DNA from: an archaeon
Lineage (GTDB): Archaea > Thermoproteota > Nitrososphaeria > Nitrososphaerales > JACAEJ01
Reading direction: 5' to 3'
Assembly: GCA_024256265.1 (NCBI GenBank)
Contig: JACGUK010000004.1
Span: 1-64,000 of the forward strand
DNA length: 64,000 nt
Shown: piece by piece, positions 25,496-32,826 of the stretch
How positions within the stretch are numbered: the first letter of the stretch is position 1
Layout: each line of letters opens with the position of its first letter
Position numbers and translations under genes: made by a program
The notes under the pieces: generated by a model
Database searches by the model: none
Told to the model about the DNA's origin: nothing
Seen by the model: the letters and a program-made list of their open reading frames with translations, nothing else

Positions 25496-25841
25496 TTAAA
25501 TGAAAGATTCTTGTTGAAAGTTCTTCGCTAAAATAATAGCATCCCTCCATCGCTCAGGATTAGTGACAGCAACGTACCAATGCCCTTTTTCCATGATTAT
25601 GCAGATCGTCTTTCTCTTTAATCCAAATATCTCTCACTTTATCTAAGGAAATTTCGACTATTACTCTAATTGAAGGCTGGCAGAAAAGTAGCCTCTTATT
25701 TGTAAGGATTAAATTAATTGGCTTCCATGAGTTAGGGTGTAAGCCGATGGAGATGCATGCTGTTACACGTTTAACGATTTTCTCTCCTTCTATCAGAGGA
25801 GGATTCTTCATCATGTTTTTATGCTGAAGCAAACAAAGCAC
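25496..25841 (-). pseudogene. Frameshifted small gene within the gvp operon
   Basis: The first frame (GTG 25841, or ATG 25814/25811) gives PINLILTNKRLLFCQPSIRV and SLDKVRDI, like the beta-strands of a PH- or GRAM-like domain, then runs into poor sequence and stops at 25560. The +1 frame continues smoothly from about 25630 (GLKRKTICIIMEKGHWYVAV, then NPERWRDAIILAKNF) to a stop at 25496-25498. Joined, they would make about 105 residues. One base is missing or extra near 25625-25635. It lies between gvpK and gvpL. Confidence 0.6.
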
Positions 25842-25864
25842 CAGCTTGTATCAAGGTAATTGAA

Positions 25865-26191
25865 TCACACTTTATGATATGATTTAGCTTCATCTGCCCA
25901 TCTCTCAGGATTTAGAAATTTATCTAATACATCATCCACTACGCTATCTAAGCCATCCCTAATCTTTTGAACCGATTCCACTATTCCCTGCTCTTTCTTT
26001 ATCTCATCAATAGCTATATCTATATCCATAAGAGCTTGCCCTAGCCTTGTGCACTCTTCTTCTGTTAAATCTCCGCTTTCCATTCTCTTAAAGGCTTGAA
26101 GTTTTAGTGCATCCCTTATTATTTCAACAAGAGCCACAACGAGCCCAAGTACGCCATGCTTAAGATTTTTTTCATCTATATCTAGAACCAT
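25865..26191 (-). CDS. gvpK: Gas vesicle protein GvpK
   Basis: A 108-residue GvpK family member: KHGVLGLVVALVEIIRDALK with QAFKRMESGDLTEEECTRLG and a conserved helical end (LDSVVDDVLDKFLNPERW). GvpK is an accessory protein essential for vesicle formation in several systems. It follows the GvpJ/M gene by 10 bp. Confidence 0.92.
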   Translation of the reverse strand: MVLDIDEKNLKHGVLGLVVALVEIIRDALKLQAFKRMESGDLTEEECTRLGQALMDIDIAIDEIKKEQGIVESVQKIRDGLDSVVDDVLDKFLNPERWADEAKSYHKV

Positions 26192-26201
26192 AAATAATCC
26201 C

Positions 26202-26528
26202 TCATCTTATTGGCTTGCAAGCTAACATTGCTTGCTTTCTCATTTTATTTTTCGATATTGCTTCTATGAGAGCTTCCTTAGGTTCTTTTTTCTCAGCTTC
26301 TTTTCGTGCATAGGAGCGCATACGCTCATCCCAATCTTTCAATAAACCATACCTTAGCATAGTTTCCATGCTTGCAAGTGCAGCCCTAAGATTAACGCCA
26401 AGTAATGGAATACCTGCAACAGATATTATGATGTCTGCATTAATAACTAATCCTTTATCTAAGACTCTATCTAGCAAGTCAACAAGAGTAGCATGTTTTT
26501 CTCTTATTGGCTGTAGAACGCTTTCCAT
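26202..26528 (-). CDS. GvpA-related minor protein GvpJ/GvpM
   Basis: A 108-residue product with the GvpA-like core (LVDLLDRVLDKGLVINADII, then VAGIPLLGVNLRAALASMET), followed by a charged tail typical of GvpJ/GvpM. These are minor components or nucleators that cap the growing vesicle. The core is very close to that of the zinc-ribbon protein at 27.6-28.0 kb. Confidence 0.9.
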   Translation of the reverse strand: MESVLQPIREKHATLVDLLDRVLDKGLVINADIIISVAGIPLLGVNLRAALASMETMLRYGLLKDWDERMRSYARKEAEKKEPKEALIEAISKNKMRKQAMLACKPIR

Positions 26529-26561
26529 TCAATTATCATCCTTTATATACTATTAACCTAA

Positions 26562-26810
26562 CTACAATCTTAAGTCTATGACGTTTCCTCGCCTATTACT
26601 GGCAATTGTGGCAGATATGTTCTTTATCCGCTCTATTAATTCAGTCTCTAATTTCTTATAATCTTCTCTGCTTATTTTTCCTGTCTCGTATAGCAATCGA
26701 ACTTCACTTAGTTTATCTCGAAGAATGCGGAGATATTCTCGATCTGCGTATTGAGAGATTGAGTCCAGAAGAGTTATTGTTGAATCCCAGATAAGCTTTA
26801 TGAATGCCAA
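26562..26810 (-). CDS. gvpG: Gas vesicle protein GvpG
   Basis: An 82-residue helical protein. The spacing between residues, the N-terminal hydrophobic helix and the motif RLLYETGKISREDYKKLETE fit GvpG, an accessory factor found beside GvpF and GvpL. It lies in the operon 11 bp after gvpH and 33 bp before gvpJ/M. Confidence 0.82.
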   Translation of the reverse strand: MAFIKLIWDSTITLLDSISQYADREYLRILRDKLSEVRLLYETGKISREDYKKLETELIERIKNISATIASNRRGNVIDLRL

Positions 26811-26821
26811 TTTAATACCCC

Positions 26822-27310
26822 TTATTTACATTTTTCCAATCTAGCCTCTAAGATACCGTTTCTATACCTTGTGTTAATCTTATCAGCCTTGATAATGGTT
26901 GGTAGAGATATTTCCTTATAAGTTAAATTGTTGATCGATATTATGAGTTTATTACCCATAGGCTTTAACTTAATGTCCTCCTCCTTAAATCCAGGCAAAT
27001 CGATGATTAAAGTTAAATTGTCTTTACTATCAAATATGTCTATAAGGGGTTCTTTCCCTGATTCTTCTGAAAGTCCTCGGATTGTTGAATATCTTTTGAG
27101 TGTTGATTCTTCGATTTTATCATTCGTCAATGTTCTTATAGAGTAACTGTAAACCATGCTACTACCTTTGATTCCCAATAGGTCTTTAACTTCCCCTGCT
27201 TTCTTAACTTCACCATTTTTAAGCACTTCATCAAGTAAATGGAGAGCCTTCTCTAATCCTCTGAACATGGCACTGAACTCGGTATCATCAAGACGTCTTC
27301 TCTTGGACAT
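26822..27310 (-). CDS. gvpH: Gas vesicle protein GvpH (Hsp20-like)
   Basis: A 162-residue protein with an alpha-crystallin/Hsp20 domain in the second half (PLIDIFDSKDNLTLIIDLPG and YRNGILEARLEKC) and a GvpH-like N-terminal region. It may keep GvpA soluble before assembly. It lies four bases after gvpO. A larger Hsp20-like paralogue is at 29.9-30.6 kb. Confidence 0.85.
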   Translation of the reverse strand: MSKRRRLDDTEFSAMFRGLEKALHLLDEVLKNGEVKKAGEVKDLLGIKGSSMVYSYSIRTLTNDKIEESTLKRYSTIRGLSEESGKEPLIDIFDSKDNLTLIIDLPGFKEEDIKLKPMGNKLIISINNLTYKEISLPTIIKADKINTRYRNGILEARLEKCK

Positions 27311-27314
27311 TTAC

Positions 27315-27587
27315 TCACCTTATAACAGGGGCACGCCATTCTAGATCGCTTCTTCTCCTTAAGCTCTTTCGATCGTAGCTTATTACTTCCATCTTCTCGT
27401 TTAAAGTAACTTCGTATAAGCCAAGGATAGGGTCGAAACCTGCTCCAGTATCATCGATTACTTCAAGTGAAACCTCCCAGCCTTCCTCAACCTTCTCTAC
27501 GCCAATCACAGTAGCAGGCTTGCCCACAATTTCTTTGAAAAACATCTTTGCGGCTTCGCCAATCTTTTTAATTTCCATCTTTCTCAC
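27315..27587 (-). CDS. gvpO: Gas vesicle protein GvpO
   Basis: A 90-residue protein. The segment GWEVSLEVIDDTGAGFDPIL with LGLYEVTLNEKMEVISYDR is the GvpO signature (a wedge of strands ending in a Y-E-V pattern). Starts at 27587 and at the Met four codons downstream are both possible. It is the second gene of the compact operon, nine bases after the zinc-ribbon GvpJ. Confidence 0.9.
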   Translation of the reverse strand: MRKMEIKKIGEAAKMFFKEIVGKPATVIGVEKVEEGWEVSLEVIDDTGAGFDPILGLYEVTLNEKMEVISYDRKSLRRRSDLEWRAPVIR

Positions 27588-27596
27588 ATCCTTTGC

Positions 27597-28013
27597 TTAT
27601 GCATACCTCTCAACTTCCATCTTTCTTGTTTTACGGCGTAAATTGGTTGGCACTGTGACAGGCTTCTGTAATTCACCCTTCGATAGAGCGCTTCTCCATC
27701 CACACCACGGGCATCCTATATGAAGAAGCTCTTTTCTCTCAACCTTCTTATTACATTGAGGACAAGTCTCTTTGTCTATTTGTGCCTCCTTCCATGCTGC
27801 AGTCTCATAAGTTGTTCCTGAAGGAAAATCTAAGCCATACTTTGCTGCAGTCTCAAAAGATGCAAGAGCAGCCCTTATTTTTATGCCTAGCAACTCTACA
27901 CCAGCAACTGAAACCGTAATATCTGCGTTAATTACAAGCCCCTTATCTAGAATTCTGTCGATTAAGTCAACAAGAGTAGTATCTCTCTCCCTTGTAGGTT
28001 CAAGAATACCCAT
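27597..28013 (-). CDS. GvpJ/M-like protein fused to a zinc ribbon
   Basis: A 138-residue product. Residues 10-60 are a GvpA-family core (LVDLIDRILDKGLVINADIT, VAGVELLGIKIRAALASFET). After a linker, residues 84-104 form a zinc ribbon (CPQC ... GCPWCGW), followed by a basic tail. The combination is not one I know from described GvpJ or GvpM proteins. It is the first gene of the operon, downstream of the GTACT dyads, so it may link vesicle nucleation with metal or redox sensing; that is inference. Confidence 0.88.
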   Translation of the reverse strand: MGILEPTRERDTTLVDLIDRILDKGLVINADITVSVAGVELLGIKIRAALASFETAAKYGLDFPSGTTYETAAWKEAQIDKETCPQCNKKVERKELLHIGCPWCGWRSALSKGELQKPVTVPTNLRRKTRKMEVERYA

Positions 28014-28336
28014 CTATTTCACCACTAATTCTATAGAATATTTTTTTAAAAAGAATTTTTATGTACTAAAGTACACTGAAGCCTAGGTACTGATTTGTAC
28101 TATCACCCTTTTTTCATAACTCGATTTGTGAAACTTCTTACTCATTATTCCATGCTTATCAATGATAGGACTAGCGAATGGCATTCTATTATTGAAGAGT
28201 CCTTCTTTTGACGAAATACGAAGCCAACAGTATCATTGAACCAATCATTGTAATGTAAGGACCTAATCCTACTTTGAAGTATGATGATACAGGGGGAAGG
28301 GGGCTATAACTTTAGTATCATTTCTTCTGGATTCAT
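28014..28336. other. 323-bp upstream region of the gvp operon
   Basis: No gene is visible. Near 28040-28060 a T/A tract gives a TATA-like element on the minus strand. GTACT-type repeats lie at 28062-28101. Further out the sequence has short repeats such as GTATCAT but nothing that looks coding. Confidence 0.45.
28062..28101. promoter_or_regulatory. GTACT dyads upstream of the gvp operon
   Basis: TGTACTaaAGTACA (28062-28075) is an inverted repeat with a two-base spacer. It is followed by two direct GTACT copies at 28087 and 28097. The set lies 50-90 bp before the first gene of the minus-strand gvp operon, where an activator or repressor would bind. The motif differs from the AATCTG array in front of gvpA. 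Confidence 0.45.
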
Positions 28337-29023
28337 TCATTTTACCTTACCTATCTCTTTGCCCAACATTTTCATAAGTGAGGAGAAGGGAATTTTGATA
28401 TCTCGAACAGTCTTATGAAGGTTGGAAATTTGTGCCTTGTCAATCTTATCAAAGACCGCTTTTGGGAATCCTGTAGCAAATATTATTTCATTATTATCGT
28501 TGGATCCTTTCAAATTCAAAACAAATGGGTATTTTTCATCTTCAACTTGGCCTTGTATTAGTATAGAGAAGTAGTAACCTTGCCAGAACTCGTGAAAGCG
28601 ATTGCTAACTTTAGACCTAAACACTTCTGGTTGATCTACGCCAATAACCTCAATTCTTTTCACAATTTCTTCATTAACTACGCGTTGAACCTCTTCTTGT
28701 AAACTAGCCCTAATCTTATTGTATTCTTCAGCCAGACCTTGCCATTCTTCTATTGCTTTCTTCACAGATTTATCGACCAATTGATAGAATATCTTTTCCT
28801 TAATATCTCGAACTGGCTTGAGATTTGCCTCTGCATAAACGTTAATGTTTTTTTCTTGTACTGAAATCACAATTGTGTTCAAAGGGGCATATATTTCTTG
28901 GATGGCCAGAAGATTTATGGGTTGCTTAACTAACCTATGAGTTGAGTAAGCATACCATATTGTGACACCGACAAGAACTAGCATCGGACTGTTTGTAACG
29001 AGCCAATCAAGTATGTCTAGCAA
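28337..29023 (-). CDS. Membrane-anchored hypothetical protein
   Basis: A 228-residue protein with one N-terminal membrane helix (SPMLVLVGVTIWYAY, about 12-26) and a soluble, mixed alpha/beta body. I recognise no family. It starts two bases after the stop of the AbrB-type gene, so the pair is probably an operon. Confidence 0.65.
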   Translation of the reverse strand: MLDILDWLVTNSPMLVLVGVTIWYAYSTHRLVKQPINLLAIQEIYAPLNTIVISVQEKNINVYAEANLKPVRDIKEKIFYQLVDKSVKKAIEEWQGLAEEYNKIRASLQEEVQRVVNEEIVKRIEVIGVDQPEVFRSKVSNRFHEFWQGYYFSILIQGQVEDEKYPFVLNLKGSNDNNEIIFATGFPKAVFDKIDKAQISNLHKTVRDIKIPFSSLMKMLGKEIGKVK

Positions 29024-29025
29024 TT

Positions 29026-29205
29026 TTAAACCTTAACCTTCCTCATCGTTATTATCAGCCCCCCATCCCTTGCCTCTATGGACCAATCGAGCTTATCTCC
29101 AGGCTTAAGGTTGAATTGCCTTGCTATTCCTTTAGGGATTACGGTCCTAATTGAGCCTGTTGTGGTGGCTGCCTTGCTTATAGTTGTTATCTCCCCTGAT
29201 CCCAT
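29026..29205 (-). CDS. AbrB/SpoVT-type DNA-binding protein
   Basis: A 59-residue swapped-hairpin protein: ATTTGSIRTVIPKGIARQFN, then PGDKLDWSIEARDGGLIITM, matches the AbrB/MazE fold. The frame is open to 29259, but the Met at 29205 begins the domain. It may autoregulate together with the membrane protein downstream. Confidence 0.8.
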   Translation of the reverse strand: MGSGEITTISKAATTTGSIRTVIPKGIARQFNLKPGDKLDWSIEARDGGLIITMRKVKV

Positions 29206-29227
29206 ATAACTCACGCTCAAGGTTAAG

Positions 29228-29392
29228 TTATGAAGGGTAATAAACATTATATATGACAATATCGATTACCTTAACGATGGTAATAATGGCTAAGAAGGAT
29301 TTTCCTATTGGAGAAGAGTAATCAATTATTTCTTGGAGGTCTTTCTTTGATATTTTTACAGTATTCTTCCTCTTCACTCTTCTTATCATCAT
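29228..29392 (-). other. Possible small ORF beside an AbrB remnant
   Basis: A 54-codon frame from ATG 29392 (RRVKRKNTVKISKKDLQEII, then a hydrophobic end). Its ATG overlaps the stop of an AbrB-like remnant (ATGA), as in antitoxin-toxin pairs. Nothing confirms it is translated, and the end reads like chance AT-rich sequence. Confidence 0.25.
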
Positions 29393-29490
29393 GCTTTCCT
29401 GACAACTATTATCATTTCTCCATCCCTAGCCTTACTATCTTCTAATCCTTTTATGAGATGATCTTTTACAGTGTAAGGGAATCTTTCTTT
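29389..29490 (-). pseudogene. C-terminal remnant of a second AbrB-type antitoxin
   Basis: The frame FPYTVKDHLIKGLEDSKARD, ending GEMIIVVRKA and a stop at 29389-29391, matches the end of AbrB/SpoVT antitoxins, as does the intact gene nearby (ARDGGLIITM). The N-terminal DNA-binding part is missing. It shows that an earlier AbrB-type element has decayed here. The rest of 29206-29571 holds no clear gene. Confidence 0.45.
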
Positions 29491-29571
29491 TTAGAGGTTC
29501 TTAGCTTGCTTCACCATAGGTATATATATTCGATTTTCGATTGGTTTCTGAATGAAGGGAGGTGAGAGGCA

Positions 29572-29850
29572 GTGGCATGGTTGCTCTGCAAAAAGTGGGG
29601 TAAGAAGCTAATTCTTGGTGACGTAGGAGCTATAGAGGGTGTAGATCCAGAGGTAGGAGGGTACGTTTTCTGCGGCTTTTACCATAATCAAGCCTACAGA
29701 CCCAGATTGACCGAAAAAGTGCCAGTAGCAAACGTTGAGGAATCTTGTAAGAACTGCAAGTACTTTAATTCGATAACATGGGATTATGCCGGAAGGAAGT
29801 TCGTACTAATGGGGCAAATGGATGATAGGTGGAAACACAAGAGAGAGTAA
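29572..29850 (+). CDS. Small cysteine-containing hypothetical protein
   Basis: A 92-residue product starting at GTG 29572 after GGGAGGTGAGAGGCA. Cysteines occur at the N-terminus (LLCKKWGKK), in FCGFYHNQ and as a CKNCKYF pair, a possible metal site. No family recognised. It stands alone between divergent genes of the gas-vesicle region. Confidence 0.55.
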   Translation: MAWLLCKKWGKKLILGDVGAIEGVDPEVGGYVFCGFYHNQAYRPRLTEKVPVANVEESCKNCKYFNSITWDYAGRKFVLMGQMDDRWKHKRE

Positions 29851-29917
29851 GCTATCTAATCCCATGAAACAAAAATGGAAGGTAAGGGAGCTAAGTAAAG
29901 CTCTATGATATAAATGA

Positions 29918-30562
29918 CTATTCAGCCTTCTTCTTCAACTTTATCCTAAGGATACCATTTGTGTACGTTCTTTCAACAGGCTCTGAGAAGACCTTAGTTG
30001 GAAGTTTCTGCTCAGTGTGATACTTTCTTTCAGAGGTCTCAGCCGATATAGCAATCTTCTCCTCATCTATGACAAGATTCAAATCCTTCTCTTCGATTCC
30101 AGGTAGTTCAACTATGACTTCCAGATGCTCCTTTCCCTCAATGAACTCTACTAAAGGCTCCCTTACCCCCTCTTTCACAGTATAGGGGATTTTTCTCCCA
30201 GTGGGTCTTAGCCTGCTCCTCCACTCCGCCCTCTCTTTTGCTAATTCATCCATTCTGCTGAAGAACTCTCCGCCTCCAATGCGTAAGCCTTCCTTCCCTC
30301 CTAAAAGGCCACCAATGTGAATGTCGTAGTCTACTCTAATCGTGTCGCCGTACTTTTTCCTGAGCTCCTCTTGCATTTCTAGGAACTTCTTCCTCTGCTC
30401 CTCAAGTCTCTCCTTAACTTGCTCTATCTGCTTTGAGTCGAGTAAGGACTTGAAGTCTTCCATTCCTGTCCAGCTTTTGATGATTTCTCCAAGGTCAAGA
30501 CCGAGTATTCTAATGTTGAAGATATCCCACAACTTAGGCTCCTTCTTTTCTTTCTCACTCAT
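29918..30562 (-). CDS. Hsp20/GvpH-like small heat-shock protein
   Basis: About 214 residues: a long coiled-coil N-terminal region (KQIEQVKERLEEQRKKFLEM), then an alpha-crystallin domain (EHLEVIVELPGIEEKDLNLV, ending YTNGILRIKLKKK). It is longer than a typical Hsp20 and fits the GvpH class. ATG 30562 is preferred to the start five codons upstream. It is divergent from an ArsR-type regulator across a spacer of about 95 bp. Confidence 0.8.
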   Translation of the reverse strand: MSEKEKKEPKLWDIFNIRILGLDLGEIIKSWTGMEDFKSLLDSKQIEQVKERLEEQRKKFLEMQEELRKKYGDTIRVDYDIHIGGLLGGKEGLRIGGGEFFSRMDELAKERAEWRSRLRPTGRKIPYTVKEGVREPLVEFIEGKEHLEVIVELPGIEEKDLNLVIDEEKIAISAETSERKYHTEQKLPTKVFSEPVERTYTNGILRIKLKKKAE

Positions 30563-30656
30563 ACATACTTCCTCCACCTATCACTAGTTAACCGATGGAT
30601 ATAAACCTTTTGTTATAATCCAAAACCTTATATCTTAAGAATTTATAACTTTAATA

Positions 30657-31364
30657 GTGGGAGTAATGTCTGAGCCAGTTATTACAGCAGATACTTTGCT
30701 TGACGTTCTAGGAAACCCTAATAGAAGAAAGATTCTTGAGCTCTTAGCTGAAGAGCCAAAGTACCTACTACAGCTCTCAAAGGAGCTGAATGTAAGCCTT
30801 CCAGCTGTCCAGAAGCACTTAGAAATCTTGGAAAAGAACAATCTCATCACATCGTATCAAAAGGAGAGCGAGCTGGCTGCACCTCCAAGAAAGTACTATC
30901 AGTTAAAGAGCTCATTATACTTGTCCATAGGGATAACTGGGCATTTTATGAAGATTGGTTTTACCCCCATAGAAGAAAGGGTAATCAAGGATCTTCCTGA
31001 TGATGTATCCAAAATACGAGAAGAAATAGAAGGGCTCAGGCAGAAGCAGGATTTAAGGGAAAGGTTAAAGGAATCCCATAGGATTCTGGCTCAACTAGAT
31101 GAGATGATTAAGAAGTTTGATGACATAAAGCTATCTTTGTTAAGTCTAAGATATGAAGTTCAGCAGATAGCTAGCCAAATGATAAAGCAGATAGGTAGTA
31201 CAGTTCTAGAGAGGAGGGTATTATATACTATACTTGGATCAAAAACTCTAAACTCTGATATAATATCTGCCAAGTTGGAAGTGAGAGAAAGGACTATTGA
31301 AGAAATATTAAAAGAGCTTGATCAAAAAGGTATGTTGCCTTTTAAAAGGAAAGTTGAAAAGTAG
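30657..31364 (+). CDS. ArsR-type winged-helix regulator
   Basis: A 235-residue protein. The N-terminal winged helix (DVLGNPNRRKILELLAEEPK, then LSKELNVSLPAVQKHLEILE) is of the ArsR class; a coiled coil occupies about 105-190, and a second HTH-like segment lies near the end (SAKLEVRERTIEEILKELDQ). It is divergent from the Hsp20 gene, a natural regulatory target. The reading frame continues past the stop in coding-like form (see the next entry). Confidence 0.82.
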   Translation: MGVMSEPVITADTLLDVLGNPNRRKILELLAEEPKYLLQLSKELNVSLPAVQKHLEILEKNNLITSYQKESELAAPPRKYYQLKSSLYLSIGITGHFMKIGFTPIEERVIKDLPDDVSKIREEIEGLRQKQDLRERLKESHRILAQLDEMIKKFDDIKLSLLSLRYEVQQIASQMIKQIGSTVLERRVLYTILGSKTLNSDIISAKLEVRERTIEEILKELDQKGMLPFKRKVEK

Positions 31365-31526
31365 AAATAGTATCATAAAGAGCATGCAAGAGTGGCTGAG
31401 GCAAATAAGCAAAGGATAGTAACTCAAACCGATAATTCGAAGAAAATATAGGAAGGTATGGATAGAAAAAAGATTTCTCAAGAAGCAGTCAAGTAAATTA
31501 TTAAAGCTAAGAAAAGGAAGACTTAA
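31365..31526 (+). pseudogene. Coding-like continuation of the ArsR frame, interrupted by stops
   Basis: In the same frame as the regulator and just after its TAG, segments HARVAEANKQRIVTQTDN, EGMDRKKISQEAVK and IIKAKKRKT are separated only by TAG at 31368 and 31449, TAA at 31494 and a final TAA at 31524. The Lys-rich composition is coding-like. It could be a decayed small gene or a lost C-terminal tail. No readthrough signal is evident. Confidence 0.3.
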
Positions 31527-31642
31527 GTTTAGCATTGAGGGTAGAATATCTTAATAAAAATGATCTTGGCGGAGTGACATACCTGCCTTCCGCCAGATTT
31601 CTTCTGTCATAAAAGTATGCTCTTATTGAGAGCTTATTCCTA

Positions 31643-31912
31643 CTACTCTTCTCCCTTCTCTACGGATTCGACTATCTGACCGTTGGCGTATCTGTTTCCA
31701 ACCTGAGTGATTTTGATTTTTGCTTTTTGTCCAGCTTTTGCTCCAGGGACGAAGATGATGAATCCTTCGATCTTCGCTATTCCATCGCCACGTCTGCTGA
31801 TCTCAGTAATGGTAACATCATATTCCTTGCCTACTTCGACAGGCTTGGGTTTGAACGTCCTTGGACCACCAAAGCCGCCACGTCTGTAGCTACCTCCGCG
31901 TTCGTAACTTAT
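31643..31912 (-). CDS. TRAM-domain RNA-binding protein, no canonical start
   Basis: An 89-residue protein: an Arg/Gly-rich N-terminus (SYERGGSYRRGGFGGPR), then a TRAM domain (YDVTITEISRRGDGIAKIEG, then IIFVPGAKAGQKAKIKIT) ending in TAG at 31643-31645. The closest paralogue starts at 58.36 kb. The only plausible start is ATA at 31910-31912, behind a GGAG motif; a TGA lies three codons upstream. TRAM proteins are abundant archaeal RNA chaperones with cold-shock-like roles. The gene looks functional apart from its start. Confidence 0.75.
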   Translation of the reverse strand: MSYERGGSYRRGGFGGPRTFKPKPVEVGKEYDVTITEISRRGDGIAKIEGFIIFVPGAKAGQKAKIKITQVGNRYANGQIVESVEKGEE

Positions 31913-31921
31913 ATCTTTTCA

Positions 31922-32035
31922 ACTCCTAGCGCTTTGTTGCGCTGGACAGAGGGTAGCAATTGTCACATATATGTCTATTGTTTGACCAGTGCTTAGTCCT
32001 TCAGCAAGGCTTTTTAGCAAATTATACTCGGACAT
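31922..32035 (-). other. Possible small ORF in frame with the TRAM gene
   Basis: From ATG 32035, 38 codons (MSEYNLLKSLAEGLSTGQTI, then DIYVTIATLCPAQQSARS) end in TGA just before the TRAM frame, in the same phase. It may be a leader peptide or the original N-terminus of a longer protein cut by a stop. The remainder up to 32157 is AT-rich promoter DNA for the genes on both sides. Confidence 0.3.
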
Positions 32036-32157
32036 ATCAAGATTTAGCTTCTTTTACCTTATTGGCTGATTTTCTGATATACTTATTCAAATAAGTTTAT
32101 AATCTTAACACTAATATACTTAAATACTTAAACAATTTCTTGTAGAAAGGGAGTAGG

Positions 32158-32826
32158 ATGAGACGCAGACCTTCATCAGGCCTTGTAGGATTTCTAGATA
32201 GGCTTGGAGGGACTTTATTAGAGCCTGGTAAGACTTTTTATGATATATTAGAAGAAAAGAGAGGCATACTAGAGCCTTTGTTCTTGATCATAATATTCTT
32301 TAGCATTCAAGGTGCCCTTATCGGTGTCTTCATAGTTAGAATATTATACTCTTTTCTTGCTTTTTTAAGTCCAATCATCGGGGCTGGACAATTAAAGGCT
32401 TTTCAAGAGAGTCTTTTCATAATCCCTATTGTAACTACTGTATCTTGGATTATCTTTGCTCTCTTACTATGGGTAATTTCAGCAGGCATTGCCCACCTAT
32501 GCGCAAGGTATGTCTTTAAGGGCATAGGTTCATACATCCAGCTCCTCAAGCTTTACGGCTACGCCTCTGTTCCAAGTTCTCTAGTCACATTAGCAATGCT
32601 ATTTGTAAGTTTGGACTTTTTTCTCTTCTTTGGCTTCTCCATAATCCTCTGCTTGATAGCTGTCTTCTGGACAGTTATTATCTTAGTAGTTGCTGTTGAG
32701 AGATGCCATCTGATAGACCCTGGTCAAGCCTTCATTTCCTCTTTCATAGCACCCTTAATTTTCTACCTTATATTATCAGCACTTATTTGGCTAATCTTCT
32801 CAGCTCTAGGAGGGCTCTTTTTATGA
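32158..32826 (+). CDS. Yip1-family multi-pass membrane protein
   Basis: A 222-residue protein with about five hydrophobic segments (for example LFLIIIFFSIQGALIGVFIV and FFLFFGFSIILCLIAVFW) and the Yip1 N-terminal signature (LLEPGKTFYDILEEKRG). Prokaryotic members are of unknown function. It overlaps the next gene by four bases (ATGA), so the two are co-translated. Confidence 0.8.
   Translation: MRRRPSSGLVGFLDRLGGTLLEPGKTFYDILEEKRGILEPLFLIIIFFSIQGALIGVFIVRILYSFLAFLSPIIGAGQLKAFQESLFIIPIVTTVSWIIFALLLWVISAGIAHLCARYVFKGIGSYIQLLKLYGYASVPSSLVTLAMLFVSLDFFLFFGFSIILCLIAVFWTVIILVVAVERCHLIDPGQAFISSFIAPLIFYLILSALIWLIFSALGGLFL

Noticed and set aside
32703..32822. An N-terminal extension of the beta-repeat membrane protein.
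   Set aside because: It overlaps the Yip1-like gene; the ATGA overlap and the signal anchor both favour the start at 32823.
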